Shown here: positions 28,380 through 38,758 of the stretch, one piece after another
Numbering within the stretch: the stretch's first letter is position 1
Layout of the letters: each line of letters opens with the position of its first letter
Program-made: the position numbers and the translations under genes
Source: an uncultured Glaciecola sp.
GTDB lineage: Bacteria > Pseudomonadota > Gammaproteobacteria > Enterobacterales > Alteromonadaceae
DNA: 64,000 nucleotides
Reading direction: 5' to 3'
Assembly (NCBI GenBank): GCA_937125395.1
Contig: CAKZLI010000003.1
Location: 1-64,000 of the forward strand
Notes under the pieces: generated by a model
Databases searched by the model: none
What the model was told of the DNA's origin: nothing
What the model saw: only the letters and a program-made list of their open reading frames with translations

Positions 28380-30836
28380 CTAGCCTTCATCGTCTGCAGT
28401 GGTCTCGGCATCATCGGTTTTTAGCTCAGTTTTACTATCCTGCATAATGTCGCGATAGACTTTACCACTGCGCGGTTTGGATTTGTACGACTCAATACGC
28501 GACTTGATGATTTTACGAGGATAATGGTTATTGTGAGTATCCACGTCCGCCGTTTCCCAGCGTGGGTCAACTGTAATAGATGCAATCTCTTTGTCGGTGA
28601 CAATTAGTTTACTGACAGCTTTTGGCGTTCGACGCCAAATCTCAGCAGGGATCCTAAGCATTTCAGTTGAACCATCTACATAGCTCATCTCTATAATAAT
28701 TGGCATCACCAAACCACCGATATTAGAAAAATCCAACACGTAGTAGTTTTTGTCTTCAGCAACCGCGCGCTCAAGCGCTTTACGCTCCCAAGGCTTTAAC
28801 TTATCGATGAACTTATTGTATTTATTACGTTCTTTGTTAGTGACAGTAAAGCGATCATTGTCGTCATAAAAATCACTAATATCGTCAAACCGATCAACCC
28901 ATAACTCAGTTCCTTCGGCTTTATTGCGCTCATCAGTCAAAGATAACGGCTTATCAAGCTCAACTTGACGTAAACGGTCATAATCAATATCGGGGTTTTG
29001 TGTATCAAGACGTAATTGATAGACTCGGTCAAGTGAGATATCAACATGGTCTGTGCTGTAGAACCAGCCACGCCAGAACCAATCAAGATCAACGCCTGAG
29101 GCTTCTTCCATCGTGCGGAAAAAATCCGACGGCGTTGGGCGCTTATACATCCAGCGCTGTGAGTATTCTTTAAAAGCAAAATCAAATAACTCACGACCAA
29201 GAATTGTTTCACGTAAGATATTCAAAGCTGCTGCTGGCTTAGTATAGGCATTAGGGCCTAAGCGTAATACGGAATCTGATTGCGTCATGATCGGTACTTG
29301 AACATTTGATTTCATGTAACCGGTTATATCACGTGGCTCGACCCCCCAAGGGATAGTTGGATCCCATTCACGTCCTGCAACGCCATCCAAAAAGCTGTTT
29401 AAGCCTTCATCCATCCACGTCCACTGACGCTCATCAGAGTTGACGATCATTGGAAAATAAATATGCCCGATTTCATGGATCACAACACCAATTAAGAAAC
29501 GTTTCTCCGCTTGTGAATAAGTCCGTGAGCCATCGTCTTGTAATTCAGTGCGAGGGCCATTAAACGTAATCATCGGGTATTCCATGCCGCCTACAGGACC
29601 ATTAACTGACTGTGCGACCGGATATGGGTAATCAAATGAGAAGCGTGAATACACATCCATCGTGTGGATGATCGATTCAGTGGAGTATTTTTTCCATAAA
29701 TCTCCGCCTTCTTTGGGATAAAATGACATGGCCATAACAACGGGCATTACATCACCACCTTGTTGATAACCACGTGCATCCCACATAAATTTACGTGATG
29801 AAGCCCAGGCGAAGTCACGCACATTTTGTGCTTGGAAACGCCATGTTTTAGACGCTGTCGTGCCTTCTTTTTCGTTCTCTAATGCTTCTTCTTCGGTCAC
29901 AACAAAGACAATGCGATCAGCATTTTTGGCTTGCTCTAAACGGCGACGTTGTTCGCTAGTTAATACGTCATTTGGGTTTTGCAGTACACCAGTAGAAGAA
30001 ACAATATGGTCGGCTGGTACGGTCAAAGAGACATCATAATTACCAAATTCTAAGGTAAACTCTCCGCGACCAATAAACTCTTTATTTGTCCAAGCTTCAT
30101 AATCAGTGTAAGCGGCTAGGCGAGGAAACCATTGTGCCAGTAAGAAAATATCATTACCACCTTCACGGGCATCATCAGGAAAATGCTCATACCCAGCACG
30201 AGCCGATACCGCATCTTCTTCTACGATATTAAAATCAAAATCAATCGTAAAACGACTACGATCGCTCGGTGCGAGTGGTTGCAGTAAATCCACACGCATT
30301 AGGGTGCCAACAATAGTGTGTTTCAGAGGATTACCTAATCCGTCTACAACACGCTTGATGTCATAACCGAGTGGAGTATCGTCGACAAATTGCTGTCTAC
30401 GTAATGCCCCTAGTGAAATTTGAGCAGGCTTGCTATCAGTCGCTGAGCCCGTACCTGGGCCACGATTGCCAATGCCACCAAATGTGGTGGTCAACGCAGA
30501 CATCGAATCGTCTTTGAATTTGTTTTGGTCTAACTGGATCCACAAATACTTTAAAGTGTCTGGAGAATTGTTGTAGTACGTAATATCTTGCGTGGCTTCA
30601 ATGCGACGTTCATCTTCTAATAATCGTGCGGAGATGGTGTAATCGACTTGTTGCTGCCAATATTGATGACCGGGCTCACCTGCGGCGTTACGATACACAT
30701 TGGGAGTTGGTAAAACTTCGTCGAGTTGACGAAATTTGTCTTCAAAATCACCTTTAGTTTGCTTGATTGCATCTGCGTGAACAGCAGATAAAGGAAGTAA
30801 TGCCAAAGCACATAATGCAAAAATTATACGACGCAT
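28380..30836 (-). CDS. M1-family zinc metallopeptidase, exported
   Basis: The 818-residue protein has a signal peptide (1-22, ending VHA). The zinc site HEIGH is followed after 18 residues by the Glu ligand in WMDEGLNSF. The exopeptidase region upstream (GPVGGMEYPMITFNG) is a variant of the GxMEN motif of M1 aminopeptidases. The last third contains a C-terminal domain with many charged residues. It probably cleaves peptides in the periplasm for nutrition or turnover. It is the first gene of an operon with DUF6702 and is divergent from proB. Confidence 0.9.
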   Translation of the reverse strand: MRRIIFALCALALLPLSAVHADAIKQTKGDFEDKFRQLDEVLPTPNVYRNAAGEPGHQYWQQQVDYTISARLLEDERRIEATQDITYYNNSPDTLKYLWIQLDQNKFKDDSMSALTTTFGGIGNRGPGTGSATDSKPAQISLGALRRQQFVDDTPLGYDIKRVVDGLGNPLKHTIVGTLMRVDLLQPLAPSDRSRFTIDFDFNIVEEDAVSARAGYEHFPDDAREGGNDIFLLAQWFPRLAAYTDYEAWTNKEFIGRGEFTLEFGNYDVSLTVPADHIVSSTGVLQNPNDVLTSEQRRRLEQAKNADRIVFVVTEEEALENEKEGTTASKTWRFQAQNVRDFAWASSRKFMWDARGYQQGGDVMPVVMAMSFYPKEGGDLWKKYSTESIIHTMDVYSRFSFDYPYPVAQSVNGPVGGMEYPMITFNGPRTELQDDGSRTYSQAEKRFLIGVVIHEIGHIYFPMIVNSDERQWTWMDEGLNSFLDGVAGREWDPTIPWGVEPRDITGYMKSNVQVPIMTQSDSVLRLGPNAYTKPAAALNILRETILGRELFDFAFKEYSQRWMYKRPTPSDFFRTMEEASGVDLDWFWRGWFYSTDHVDISLDRVYQLRLDTQNPDIDYDRLRQVELDKPLSLTDERNKAEGTELWVDRFDDISDFYDDNDRFTVTNKERNKYNKFIDKLKPWERKALERAVAEDKNYYVLDFSNIGGLVMPIIIEMSYVDGSTEMLRIPAEIWRRTPKAVSKLIVTDKEIASITVDPRWETADVDTHNNHYPRKIIKSRIESYKSKPRSGKVYRDIMQDSKTELKTDDAETTADDEG

Positions 30837-31004
30837 TCGGTGGGTCCTAATTGGTTTGTTTGTAGTGATTGACGCGCATTATACGCTAAATTAATAAAAA
30901 GTGAAAAAATGTTATAACACAAAGGATATAAGCCGGTGGTCGATGTTGTTTATTGTGCTAAATGTCGTATGCTAGAAGGCACTTTATTTTAACAAATCAA
31001 CATC

Positions 31005-32108
31005 ATGCATGCATTTACTTGGCAACGTGCCGTTTTAAAAGTAGGAAGTTCGTTAATTGCACCTAATGGTAGTAATGTGGCGTGTTCAGCCCAATATTTA
31101 TTGGCGATAGCTACCTTTATGACTGCTGCCTTGGCGCAGGGGAAAGAGATCATCTTAGTCTCGTCTGGCAGTGTCGCTGCGGGGCGCAATGCCATGTTGT
31201 TAAACCATCCTCCTTCGATTGCTGAGAAACAAGCAATGGCAGCCATCGGGCAAACCAAAATGATGCAAAACTGGGCTCGGTTCTTTGATCAACCTTGCGC
31301 CCAAGTGCTACTGACGATGGATGACCTGCATGACCGACAGCGCTATGTGAATATCCAAAATACGTTACGTGAGCTGTTACGTCATCATGCTATTCCTATT
31401 GTTAACGAAAATGATACGGTTGCGATCAATGAGTTAAAAGTAGGTGATAATGATAATTTAGCGGCATACACTGCGTTAGTCGCTCAAGCCGATACGTGTA
31501 TCATTTGCTCCGATATTGATGGGTTGTATGATGCCGATCCACGGCAACACCCCAATGCCCAACTGATCCCATATGTTTCTGTGATTACTCCGGAGATTGA
31601 GGCGATGGCTGGTGGTGTCGGATCCAGTGTCGGCACAGGGGGCATGCAGACCAAAATTGAAGCAGCACAACGCTGCACTGCATCGGGTATTCAAACATTG
31701 ATTGTCAACGGTCAGGATGCCGAGGTCTTTACGGCATTAGGTGAAGGACAGTGTAAAGGCACGTTGTTTGCTGCACAAGAATCTAACCATACTGCAAAAG
31801 TAGAATGGTTACGCCACACCTTAAAAAGTCGCGGCCAAGTGCAGATTGACGAGGGTGCAGCTCAAGCCTTAATCCATCAAGGCGCTTCTTTATTACCACG
31901 TGGGCTGATCGGTGTGAATGGCGAATTTAGTACCGGTGATGCGGTAGATATCTTGCATCAGGATCGTATTATCGGTAAAGGGATTGTGTTATTTTCAAGC
32001 CAAGAGATCTATGCCATTAAAGGGTGCCACAGTGATGACATTACGACTCGACTTGGTTATTTACCGGCGAGTGTGGTCGTCCACCGCGATAATTTAATTA
32101 TTTATTAA
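31005..32108 (+). CDS. proB: Glutamate 5-kinase
   Basis: This enzyme phosphorylates glutamate in the first step of proline synthesis and is feedback inhibited by proline. The 367-residue protein has the amino-acid-kinase domain (VLKVGSSLI, LVSSGSVAAGR, VNENDTVAINELKVGDND, VGTGGMQTKIEAA) and a C-terminal PUA domain from about residue 275 (RGQVQIDEGAAQAL...). Length matches E. coli ProB. proA follows after 30 bp. It is divergent from the M1 peptidase gene. Confidence 0.96.
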   Translation: MHAFTWQRAVLKVGSSLIAPNGSNVACSAQYLLAIATFMTAALAQGKEIILVSSGSVAAGRNAMLLNHPPSIAEKQAMAAIGQTKMMQNWARFFDQPCAQVLLTMDDLHDRQRYVNIQNTLRELLRHHAIPIVNENDTVAINELKVGDNDNLAAYTALVAQADTCIICSDIDGLYDADPRQHPNAQLIPYVSVITPEIEAMAGGVGSSVGTGGMQTKIEAAQRCTASGIQTLIVNGQDAEVFTALGEGQCKGTLFAAQESNHTAKVEWLRHTLKSRGQVQIDEGAAQALIHQGASLLPRGLIGVNGEFSTGDAVDILHQDRIIGKGIVLFSSQEIYAIKGCHSDDITTRLGYLPASVVVHRDNLIIY

Positions 32109-32138
32109 TCTGTTGATGATAAAGGACATATTCTCACT

Positions 32139-33398
32139 ATGAGTTTTTGTATAACTACTGCGGCTAAACAGGCCAAACACGCCTCGTTAACACTAGCTGT
32201 GTTGAGTGCAGCGAAAAAAAACACGATATTACGTGACATTGCATCGCGTGTACGAGAACAGACGCCTGCAATTATTGCTGCAAATAAGCTGGATCTGGCG
32301 CAAGCACAGCGTGCCAATATGGGATTGAGTATGCAAGATCGTTTGCTGCTTGATGTGACGCGAATAGAAGCAATTGCCACAGCCGTTGAACAGATTGCAG
32401 CGCAGCCAGAAGTTATTGGTGAGATGAGCGCATTACAAACCATGCCCAGTGGAATTCAAGTCGCTCAGATGCGAATTCCGATAGGGGTGATAGGGATGAT
32501 TTATGAGTCCCGTCCAAATGTCACTATTGATGCTGCTGCCTTATGCTTGAAAGCAGGCAATGCGGTAATTTTGCGTGGTGGCAAAGAAGCATTGCATTCG
32601 AATATGGCATTAGCCTTGTGTATTCATGCGGTCCTGCTGGCACATGATGTTGATCCGGCGGCGGTTACGGTGATCCCTGATCCTGATCGCGAGATCTTGC
32701 AGACCATGCTGACACTTTCAGATGAGATTGATGTAATTATTCCGCGCGGCGGTGAGGGCTTGATCCGATTTGTGTCAGAACAAAGCCAGATCCCAGTTAT
32801 TCAGCATTTTAAAGGTGTGTGTCATTGTTATATTGATGAATATGCAGATTTAGACAAAGCGTTATCGATTCTTGAAAATGGCAAAACCCAACGCACCAGT
32901 GTGTGTAATTCACTTGAAACTGTCCTAGTGCATCGCAGTATCGCTGAACAGATATTGCCAAAAATAGCGCTGATGTTTGCTGAGCATCAAGTTGTCGTGC
33001 ATGCATGCGGTGCTAGTTTGGGGTATTTTGGTGCACTCAAACAAGCGACTCTTGCCACAGAAAATGATTGGGCAGCAGAGTACCTCGCAATGGAAATCGC
33101 CGTAAAAATTGTCGATGATTTTGCTGCTGGCATGGCCCATATTCAACGCTATAACTCGGGTCATACCGAAGTGATTGTTTCTGAGGATGCAGATAGACAA
33201 CGTGCATTTGTGCAGCAAATACACTCTGCGGTAGTAATGGTCAACGCCTCGTCACGTTTTGCAGATGGCGGTGAATTAGGTTTAGGGGCTGAGATAGGGA
33301 TTTCGACATCGAAGTTGCATGCGTATGGACCTATGGGGGCACAATCACTCACCACCCAAAAATTTGTTGTGTTAGGTGACGGACATATTCGAGCTTAA
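32139..33398 (+). CDS. proA: Glutamate-5-semialdehyde dehydrogenase (gamma-glutamyl phosphate reductase)
   Basis: This enzyme reduces gamma-glutamyl phosphate with NADPH, the second step of proline synthesis. The 419-residue aldehyde-dehydrogenase-fold protein has the GVIGMIYESRPNVTIDAAALCLKAGN-type family block, VIPRGGEGLI and the catalytic-cysteine region TQRTSVCNSLET. It forms an operon with proB and likely acts in a complex with it, since the acyl-phosphate intermediate is labile. Confidence 0.96.
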   Translation: MSFCITTAAKQAKHASLTLAVLSAAKKNTILRDIASRVREQTPAIIAANKLDLAQAQRANMGLSMQDRLLLDVTRIEAIATAVEQIAAQPEVIGEMSALQTMPSGIQVAQMRIPIGVIGMIYESRPNVTIDAAALCLKAGNAVILRGGKEALHSNMALALCIHAVLLAHDVDPAAVTVIPDPDREILQTMLTLSDEIDVIIPRGGEGLIRFVSEQSQIPVIQHFKGVCHCYIDEYADLDKALSILENGKTQRTSVCNSLETVLVHRSIAEQILPKIALMFAEHQVVVHACGASLGYFGALKQATLATENDWAAEYLAMEIAVKIVDDFAAGMAHIQRYNSGHTEVIVSEDADRQRAFVQQIHSAVVMVNASSRFADGGELGLGAEIGISTSKLHAYGPMGAQSLTTQKFVVLGDGHIRA

Positions 33399-33452
33399 CG
33401 TTCAAACGCAATTGTCACACTTCATACACGCACTTAACTTATTGAGAATGTA

Positions 33453-34352
33453 ATGCCTAATGCGGTCTATTTTATTGTGTGTACCCTGATTTGGGGGACC
33501 ACATGGTTTGCTATTAACTTTCAACTTGATGTGATCAATCCTACCTATTCTGTGGGGATCCGATTTTTTATTGCGGCTGTCTGCTTGGGTGCCATTGCCT
33601 ATGCTAAAGGCTATCCGCTTCGTTTTTCCTGGCCGATGCACCGTGCTTTTATAGCGGGCGGCTTATTGTTGTATGCACTGGATTATTCTTTTTTGTATGC
33701 CGCGCAGCAGCACATTGTCAGTGCACTTTTGGCATTAATGAGTTCGAGTGTGATTTATTTTAATGTCATTTTACGGCGAATAATTTTACGCAAAGCGATC
33801 CGACCTGAGGTGGTAGTTGGAGCAACCTTCGGCTTCATTGGTATTGGGGCTATTTTTATCCCTGAATTATCAGACATGGACCAAAAAGGTTATGTGTTGT
33901 TAGGTATTGTCTTCGCATTAGGCTCTTTTATTAGTGCATCAGTTGGCAACATTGTATCTGAAAAAGTGTTAGAATCTGTTCCTGTAGTGAGTTTCAACTT
34001 TTATACCATGCTTTATGGCAGTGGCTTGATTGCGTTGGGGTTATTGCTTACCCAAACGCCGTTAGTGATCCCCAGTGCCCCTTCTTTTTATATCGCCTTG
34101 TTGTATTTAGCGATATTTGGGTCTGTAGTGGCATTTGGTTGTTACATGAAATTAGTTCAACAAATCGGTTCTGATCGCGCAGCGTATGTTGTCTTGATTT
34201 ATCCGATAGTGGCGCTAGGTGTTTCGACACTCTTTGAAGATTACCAATGGACTTGGTTATCGGCTGCTGGTGTGATACTGATTCTGCTAGGTAACGCGTT
34301 TGCGATGGGCAAAATCTCCCTGCGCGTATTTAATTTAATGACAGCAAAATAA
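33453..34352 (+). CDS. EamA/DMT-family transporter
   Basis: The 299-residue protein has ten predicted membrane helices in two EamA repeats. The first repeat opens YFIVCTLIWGTTWFAINFQL and the second IVFALGSFISASVGNIVSEK. Members export small metabolites such as amino acids or purines. It sits 54 bp after proA and 9 bp before the carbonic anhydrase gene, so it may be read from the pro operon; a proline-related or other amino-acid substrate is possible but unproven. Confidence 0.82.
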   Translation: MPNAVYFIVCTLIWGTTWFAINFQLDVINPTYSVGIRFFIAAVCLGAIAYAKGYPLRFSWPMHRAFIAGGLLLYALDYSFLYAAQQHIVSALLALMSSSVIYFNVILRRIILRKAIRPEVVVGATFGFIGIGAIFIPELSDMDQKGYVLLGIVFALGSFISASVGNIVSEKVLESVPVVSFNFYTMLYGSGLIALGLLLTQTPLVIPSAPSFYIALLYLAIFGSVVAFGCYMKLVQQIGSDRAAYVVLIYPIVALGVSTLFEDYQWTWLSAAGVILILLGNAFAMGKISLRVFNLMTAK

Positions 34353-34361
34353 GGACACACA

Positions 34362-34949
34362 ATGCCTGAGATCCAACGATTACTGGATAATAATATTCAA
34401 TGGGCTGATGCGACAATGGCACGTGATCCTGAATTTTTCGATACACTGTCAAAACAGCAATCCCCTATGTATTTGTGGATTGGATGTTCCGATTCACGTG
34501 TCCCCGCTAATCAAATTGTTGATTTATTACCTGGTGATATTTTTGTCCACCGTAATGTTGCTAATTTGGTCGTGCATACCGATTTTAACTGTTTGTCTGT
34601 ACTGCAATATGCGGTGGATGTGTTGCAAGTCAAACATATTATTGTGTGTGGTCACTATGGTTGTGGTGGCATTGATGCTGCGTTGGGGGATGAGTCTTTA
34701 GGGCTAATTGATAATTGGTTAGCACACATTAAAGATATTGCGGCGCTGCATCATGATGAGCTCGCTGAATTAAGTGGCGAGGCCAAAACATCGCGTTTGT
34801 GTGAGTTGAACGTCATGACTCAGGCAAAAAATGTTGCTAAATCATCAATTTATAAAGATGCTATACAGCGAGGCCAAGCAATTAAAATTCACAGTTGGAT
34901 CTATAGTTTACGTAACGGTAAATTAAAAAATCTCGCAGAGAACATTTAG
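34362..34949 (+). CDS. can: Beta-class carbonic anhydrase
   Basis: This zinc enzyme interconverts CO2 and bicarbonate in the cytoplasm. Zinc ligands C42 (in GCSDSRVP, with D44 and R46), H98 and C101 (in CGHYGCGG) are all present. It is most like E. coli Can, but at 195 residues it is about 25 shorter at the C-terminus, ending soon after the HSWIYSLRNGKL segment. The core is complete, so activity is expected. It follows the EamA transporter by 9 bp. Confidence 0.92.
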   Translation: MPEIQRLLDNNIQWADATMARDPEFFDTLSKQQSPMYLWIGCSDSRVPANQIVDLLPGDIFVHRNVANLVVHTDFNCLSVLQYAVDVLQVKHIIVCGHYGCGGIDAALGDESLGLIDNWLAHIKDIAALHHDELAELSGEAKTSRLCELNVMTQAKNVAKSSIYKDAIQRGQAIKIHSWIYSLRNGKLKNLAENI

Positions 34950-35000
34950 GCTCGCGCTAGATGCTGTTATTGCGTATCCTTGCGCGCTATTTATCAATGA

Positions 35001-36245
35001 ATGAACGCCATGACTATCCCTACCGAAGATTATAAAGCTCACGCTCAACCCACCTTATCAATGACAGAGTTTGTTGCATTAATGGCAATGCTCACCTCAT
35101 TGGTCGCACTGTGTATTGATGCAATGCTTCCCGCTTTAAACATTATAGGTAACGAGCTTAATAGTACCGGCAGTCAACAAAATCATTTGATTGTAACGAT
35201 TTTTTTTGTCGGTATGGCATTTGGGCAACTGTTTTTTGGTCCGTTTGCTGATACCCGCGGACGCCGTTCTTCAATATTGTTAGGTTTGCTCATATTCTGT
35301 ATTGGAACAGTCGTGTGTATGCTTGCAACGAGCATGGAAATGATGTTGTTTGGTCGATTTGTACAAGCCTTTGGTGTGGCAGGTCCGCGGATATCTGCGA
35401 TGGCTATTATCCGTGATATCTATGTCGGCGCAACGATGGCTAAAGTCATGTCGTTTATTATGATGGTGTTTATTTTGGTGCCGATGCTTGCGCCAATACT
35501 AGGTCAGCTAGTCATTCAGATATCAGGTTGGTGGTATATATTGGTGTGGTTTTTGGTGATCGGTGTGTTCACTGGCAGTTGGTTCATGCTCAGACAGCCC
35601 GAAACATTAACACGCGATATGCGCCGACCTTTCTCATTTACCGAAATCAAAGAAGCCGCTGGATTTATTCTAACGCATCGACAAGTGATGGCTTATATTC
35701 TACTGATGGGCTGTATTTTTGGTGCGTTCTTAGCCTACATCAGTGCTTCACAGACAATATTTCAAACGATTTACAATATGGGTGACTGGTTTCCATATAT
35801 ATTTGCCACCTTGGCCTTCTCAATTGGGTTTGCATCGTTTATCAATTCTCAATTGGTGGAGCGTATTGGGATGCTGCGTTTGTGTCATATTGCCTTGCAT
35901 GGACATATTGTGATGTCGTGTTGCTTACTGATCAGTGCAGTAGTTTTTGCGGGGATCCCACCGATAGAGTTGTTTATCGGCGGGTTGTTCATTGATTTCT
36001 TTTTTGTGGGGATCTTGTTTGGCAACATGAATGCTCTCGCGATGCAGCCATTGGGTCAGGTCGCTGGTGTTGGGGCTGCACTAATAGGTGCGATAAGCAG
36101 TGCGATGGCGGTGCCGATTGCGTTGATTATTGATAGTTTTTTGGCGGCAACCATTACCCCAATTGTGACCGGATTTATTGTGTTTGGTATCGTGAGCTTA
36201 ATGCTCTTTAAGTTCGCGCAAACAACACCTCATCATGCCCAATAA
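35001..36245 (+). CDS. Bcr/CflA-family MFS drug exporter
   Basis: The 414-residue protein has twelve membrane helices. The Bcr/CflA type is shown by the start of helix 1 (LTSLVALCIDAMLPALNIIGNEL), motif A after helix 2 (FFGPFADTRGRRSSILLG), and motif C-like GPRISAMAIIRD. The family exports drugs such as bicyclomycin and chloramphenicol and also some amino acids. It starts 51 bp after the carbonic anhydrase gene. A small hairpin at 36249-36270 follows and overlaps the end of the convergent gene. Confidence 0.88.
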   Translation: MNAMTIPTEDYKAHAQPTLSMTEFVALMAMLTSLVALCIDAMLPALNIIGNELNSTGSQQNHLIVTIFFVGMAFGQLFFGPFADTRGRRSSILLGLLIFCIGTVVCMLATSMEMMLFGRFVQAFGVAGPRISAMAIIRDIYVGATMAKVMSFIMMVFILVPMLAPILGQLVIQISGWWYILVWFLVIGVFTGSWFMLRQPETLTRDMRRPFSFTEIKEAAGFILTHRQVMAYILLMGCIFGAFLAYISASQTIFQTIYNMGDWFPYIFATLAFSIGFASFINSQLVERIGMLRLCHIALHGHIVMSCCLLISAVVFAGIPPIELFIGGLFIDFFFVGILFGNMNALAMQPLGQVAGVGAALIGAISSAMAVPIALIIDSFLAATITPIVTGFIVFGIVSLMLFKFAQTTPHHAQ

Positions 36246-36250
36246 AATAA

Positions 36251-36592
36251 TTAGGATACTTTGCCTAATTGCACAATCGGTTTAACTTGGTTGCTTTGAA
36301 TAATTTCAATCTTACGAGGGCATCGCTCGCCATTTTTGATTTTGTCATAGCAAGCGTTACTGACTTCCATTTGTTGGCAAAATTTATAAAAAGTTAAAAA
36401 ATCTTTGCGATTAAAATCATCACCATCGCGTGTCATTTGTGAATCGATATATAAATCACTGCCGTTAATGGTCATAGTGGCACAAGAAGAATAAGGGTCA
36501 CCGTAATTTTTTACTTTAAGGGCGCGAACCATTTTGACTTCAAATACCCATTCTCCGATGCGAGTATATCGTGTAATTTGATTATTATTCAT
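36251..36592 (-). CDS. Hypothetical cysteine-containing protein
   Basis: The product has 113 residues from the ATG at 36592 (MNNNQITRYTRIG); an upstream alternative adds an unconvincing 25-residue extension. It has four cysteines (in SSCATM, FYKFCQQ, SNACYDK and GERCPRK), no signal peptide and no membrane helix. I do not recognise the family. A cysteine-rich fold or small zinc protein is possible, but the spacing fits no motif I know. It is convergent with the Bcr-like gene. Confidence 0.55.
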   Translation of the reverse strand: MNNNQITRYTRIGEWVFEVKMVRALKVKNYGDPYSSCATMTINGSDLYIDSQMTRDGDDFNRKDFLTFYKFCQQMEVSNACYDKIKNGERCPRKIEIIQSNQVKPIVQLGKVS

Positions 36593-36982
36593 GCGAACGT
36601 TCCTTAAGTATGTAATGTAAATTAGAAGAGCATTAAAAAAAGTGTTAATTTGCCATCCATGCTGCATTCAGCACTTCTGGCAAATTACAAGGGCATCGCT
36701 GCCACACTTTACTCAACTCACTAGTGATAAAGCAGATACCGTGCCATCTTGGAAATCCACATTAAATCAAGAAGATAGCTTTTTTACCGGTATACCGATG
36801 TTGCTTTTTGGCAACAGTCATCTTGCAATATGCTTAACAAACCTGGATCAGGTGTCGTTGGTACATTCAGATTGAGGGAAGAGGGGGTGATCTGGCGATA
36901 AAACTAGCCTTTAGTCGCTATTAAGAGGTCCGTTCGGGTGTTGCACATTGGCAACATAAACATATTGAGTCAGTCTAAAACG
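36593..36982. other. Intergenic stretch with protein-like fragments but no supported gene
   Basis: No complete gene can be supported. On the minus strand, 36645-36758 reads as an open tail with no start, ending RCPCNLPEVLNAAWMAN. Another frame further upstream reads VPTTPDPGLLSILQDDCCQKA before a stop. Both look more protein-like than random DNA and may be remains of one lost gene. A GTG-initiated 77-codon plus-strand frame (36642-36875) also exists but has no ribosome-binding site. Confidence 0.4.
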
Positions 36983-37008
36983 AAAAAACCCGGCCAAAAT
37001 GACCGGGT
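36983..37008 (-). terminator. Intrinsic terminator of ilvC
   Basis: On the minus strand, ACCCGGTCA-type and TGGCCGGGT arms form a stem with a short loop, followed by six T residues. It lies about 80 bp beyond the ilvC stop and is a standard rho-independent terminator. Confidence 0.8.
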
Positions 37009-37087
37009 AAAAGGGCTTTATAAAAAGCACCTAACGACAGAAGGTAAGTAAGCAGTCATATAACTTAACGGCTTACTGAATACTGTT

Positions 37088-38572
37088 TTAATTGGTTTCG
37101 ATGATCGCTTGCATATCCGTCATGTAGCCGCGAAGTTCTTCGCCAGCCCATTCAACACCATGGTCACGGATTGCTTGATTGACTTGCACCAAGCGCATGT
37201 TATCAACGCTGTTACTACTTGAATTCAAACCACCACCGATGTACTCACTGGTGATATGTGGCATGACATGTTTAGCAAGCAATGGCACTGCTGCGTTAGC
37301 AAACAAATAGTTACCGTATTCAGCTGTATCAGAGATAACCACGTTCATTTCATATAAACGTTTACGCGCAATGGTGTTTGAAATTAATGGAGTTTCGTGC
37401 AATGACTCATAATATGCAGACTCAGGTAAAATACCCGCTTCAACCATCACGTCAAAGGCAAGTTCAACACCGGCTTTGATAGCAGCAACTAACAAGATCC
37501 CTTTATCAAAGAACTCTTGATCATCAATTGTACCGTCATATACTGGCGCATTTTCAAAGCCAGTTAAGCGAGTTTCTTCACGCCATTTTAATAAGTTAGC
37601 ATCGCCATTAGCCCAATCAATCATCATGTTTTTAGAGAATTCACCGCCGATGATATCATCTTGATGTTTCTCGAATAATGGGCGCAACAACTCTGTTAAT
37701 TCTACGGATAAATCATAGGCTTTGATTTTGGCCGGGTTGGATAAGCGGTCCATCATGTTGGTCACGCCACCAATCTTGAGTGCTTCGGTGATTGCTTCAA
37801 GACCATACTGGATTAACGCACCTGCATAGGCTGGGTCTACACCGTCGGCCACCATTTTGTCATAAGCCAAAATCGCAATAGTTTGTTGCATACCACATAA
37901 GATAGTTTGCTCACCCATCAAGTCAGATTTTACTTCAGCAATGAATGAAGACTCAAGTACACCAGCACGGTCACCGCCTGTCGCAGACGCTAATGCTTTG
38001 GCGATATCCCAACCTTGGTCTAGTGGGTCGTTTTCTGGATGCACTGCAATCAATGTCGGTACACCAAAACCACGCTTATATTCTTCACGTACTTCTGTAC
38101 CTGGGCATTTAGGTGCGCACATTACAACGGTGATATCGCTACGAATTTGCTGGCCTTCTTCAACAATATTAAAACCGTGTGAATACGCTAAAGTTGCATT
38201 TTTTTGCATTAATGGCATTACGGCTTCAACGACAGAAGCATGCTGTTTATCCGGTGTTAAGTTATAGACAATATCGGCACTAGGTACTAAATCCTGGTAT
38301 GTACCTACAACAAAACCGTTGCTTGATGCACGTTCAAAAGATTCACGTTTTTCGTCAATGGCAGCCTGACGTAACGCATACGCAATGTCTAAGCCTGAGT
38401 CGCGCATGTTAAGGCCTTGGTTAAGACCCTGAGCACCGCAACCTACGATAACTATTTTTTTACCTTTCAAAAAATCACAACCGTCAGCGAATTCGCTGCG
38501 ATCCATAAAACGACACTGGCCCAACTGGTCTAGCTGAACGCGTAAAGGTAAGGTATTAAAATAATTTGCCAT
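37088..38572 (-). CDS. ilvC: Ketol-acid reductoisomerase (class II)
   Basis: This NADPH enzyme isomerises and reduces acetolactate and acetohydroxybutyrate in valine, leucine and isoleucine synthesis. At 494 residues it is the long enteric class II type with duplicated C-terminal domain. The N-terminal [12 protein letters not shown] block and the Rossmann loop [19 protein letters not shown] (residues 40-58) are clear. It is divergent from its probable activator gene ilvY, with IlvY-type operators between them, and ends at an intrinsic terminator. Confidence 0.97.
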   Translation of the reverse strand: MANYFNTLPLRVQLDQLGQCRFMDRSEFADGCDFLKGKKIVIVGCGAQGLNQGLNMRDSGLDIAYALRQAAIDEKRESFERASSNGFVVGTYQDLVPSADIVYNLTPDKQHASVVEAVMPLMQKNATLAYSHGFNIVEEGQQIRSDITVVMCAPKCPGTEVREEYKRGFGVPTLIAVHPENDPLDQGWDIAKALASATGGDRAGVLESSFIAEVKSDLMGEQTILCGMQQTIAILAYDKMVADGVDPAYAGALIQYGLEAITEALKIGGVTNMMDRLSNPAKIKAYDLSVELTELLRPLFEKHQDDIIGGEFSKNMMIDWANGDANLLKWREETRLTGFENAPVYDGTIDDQEFFDKGILLVAAIKAGVELAFDVMVEAGILPESAYYESLHETPLISNTIARKRLYEMNVVISDTAEYGNYLFANAAVPLLAKHVMPHITSEYIGGGLNSSSNSVDNMRLVQVNQAIRDHGVEWAGEELRGYMTDMQAIIETN

Positions 38573-38698
38573 GGTTGCTCTCGATATTGTCTAACAAATA
38601 AAGGGGTCGTTAATTTAGGTAGTTCTACTCTTACAAAAAGAATAACGACGATTGCCTGATAATATAGATGAAGCACAATGAATTGAAAAATGATATAT

Positions 38699-38727
38699 TT
38701 GCAACATTACGTTGCAAATAATGCAAT
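38699..38727. promoter_or_regulatory. Overlapping IlvY-type operators between ilvC and ilvY
   Basis: A perfect dyad with TTGCAAC and GTTGCAA arms around 5 bp lies at 38699-38717. A second, TTGCA-n5-TGCAA, overlaps it at 38713-38727. Such TTGCAA repeats are the known type of IlvY site in the enteric ilvYC spacer, where IlvY activates ilvC in response to acetolactate or acetohydroxybutyrate and represses itself. Confidence 0.75.
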
Positions 38728-38758
38728 AACAATTGATATCAATACTTACAGGCCTGTT

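Noticed and set aside
36642..36875. 77-codon plus-strand frame
   Set aside because: GTG start without ribosome-binding site and no family resemblance; the opposite strand looks more protein-like.
38690..38758. Longer ilvY starting at ATG 38690
   Set aside because: It would run through the IlvY operator, and the ATG at 38759 matches the start of known IlvY proteins.
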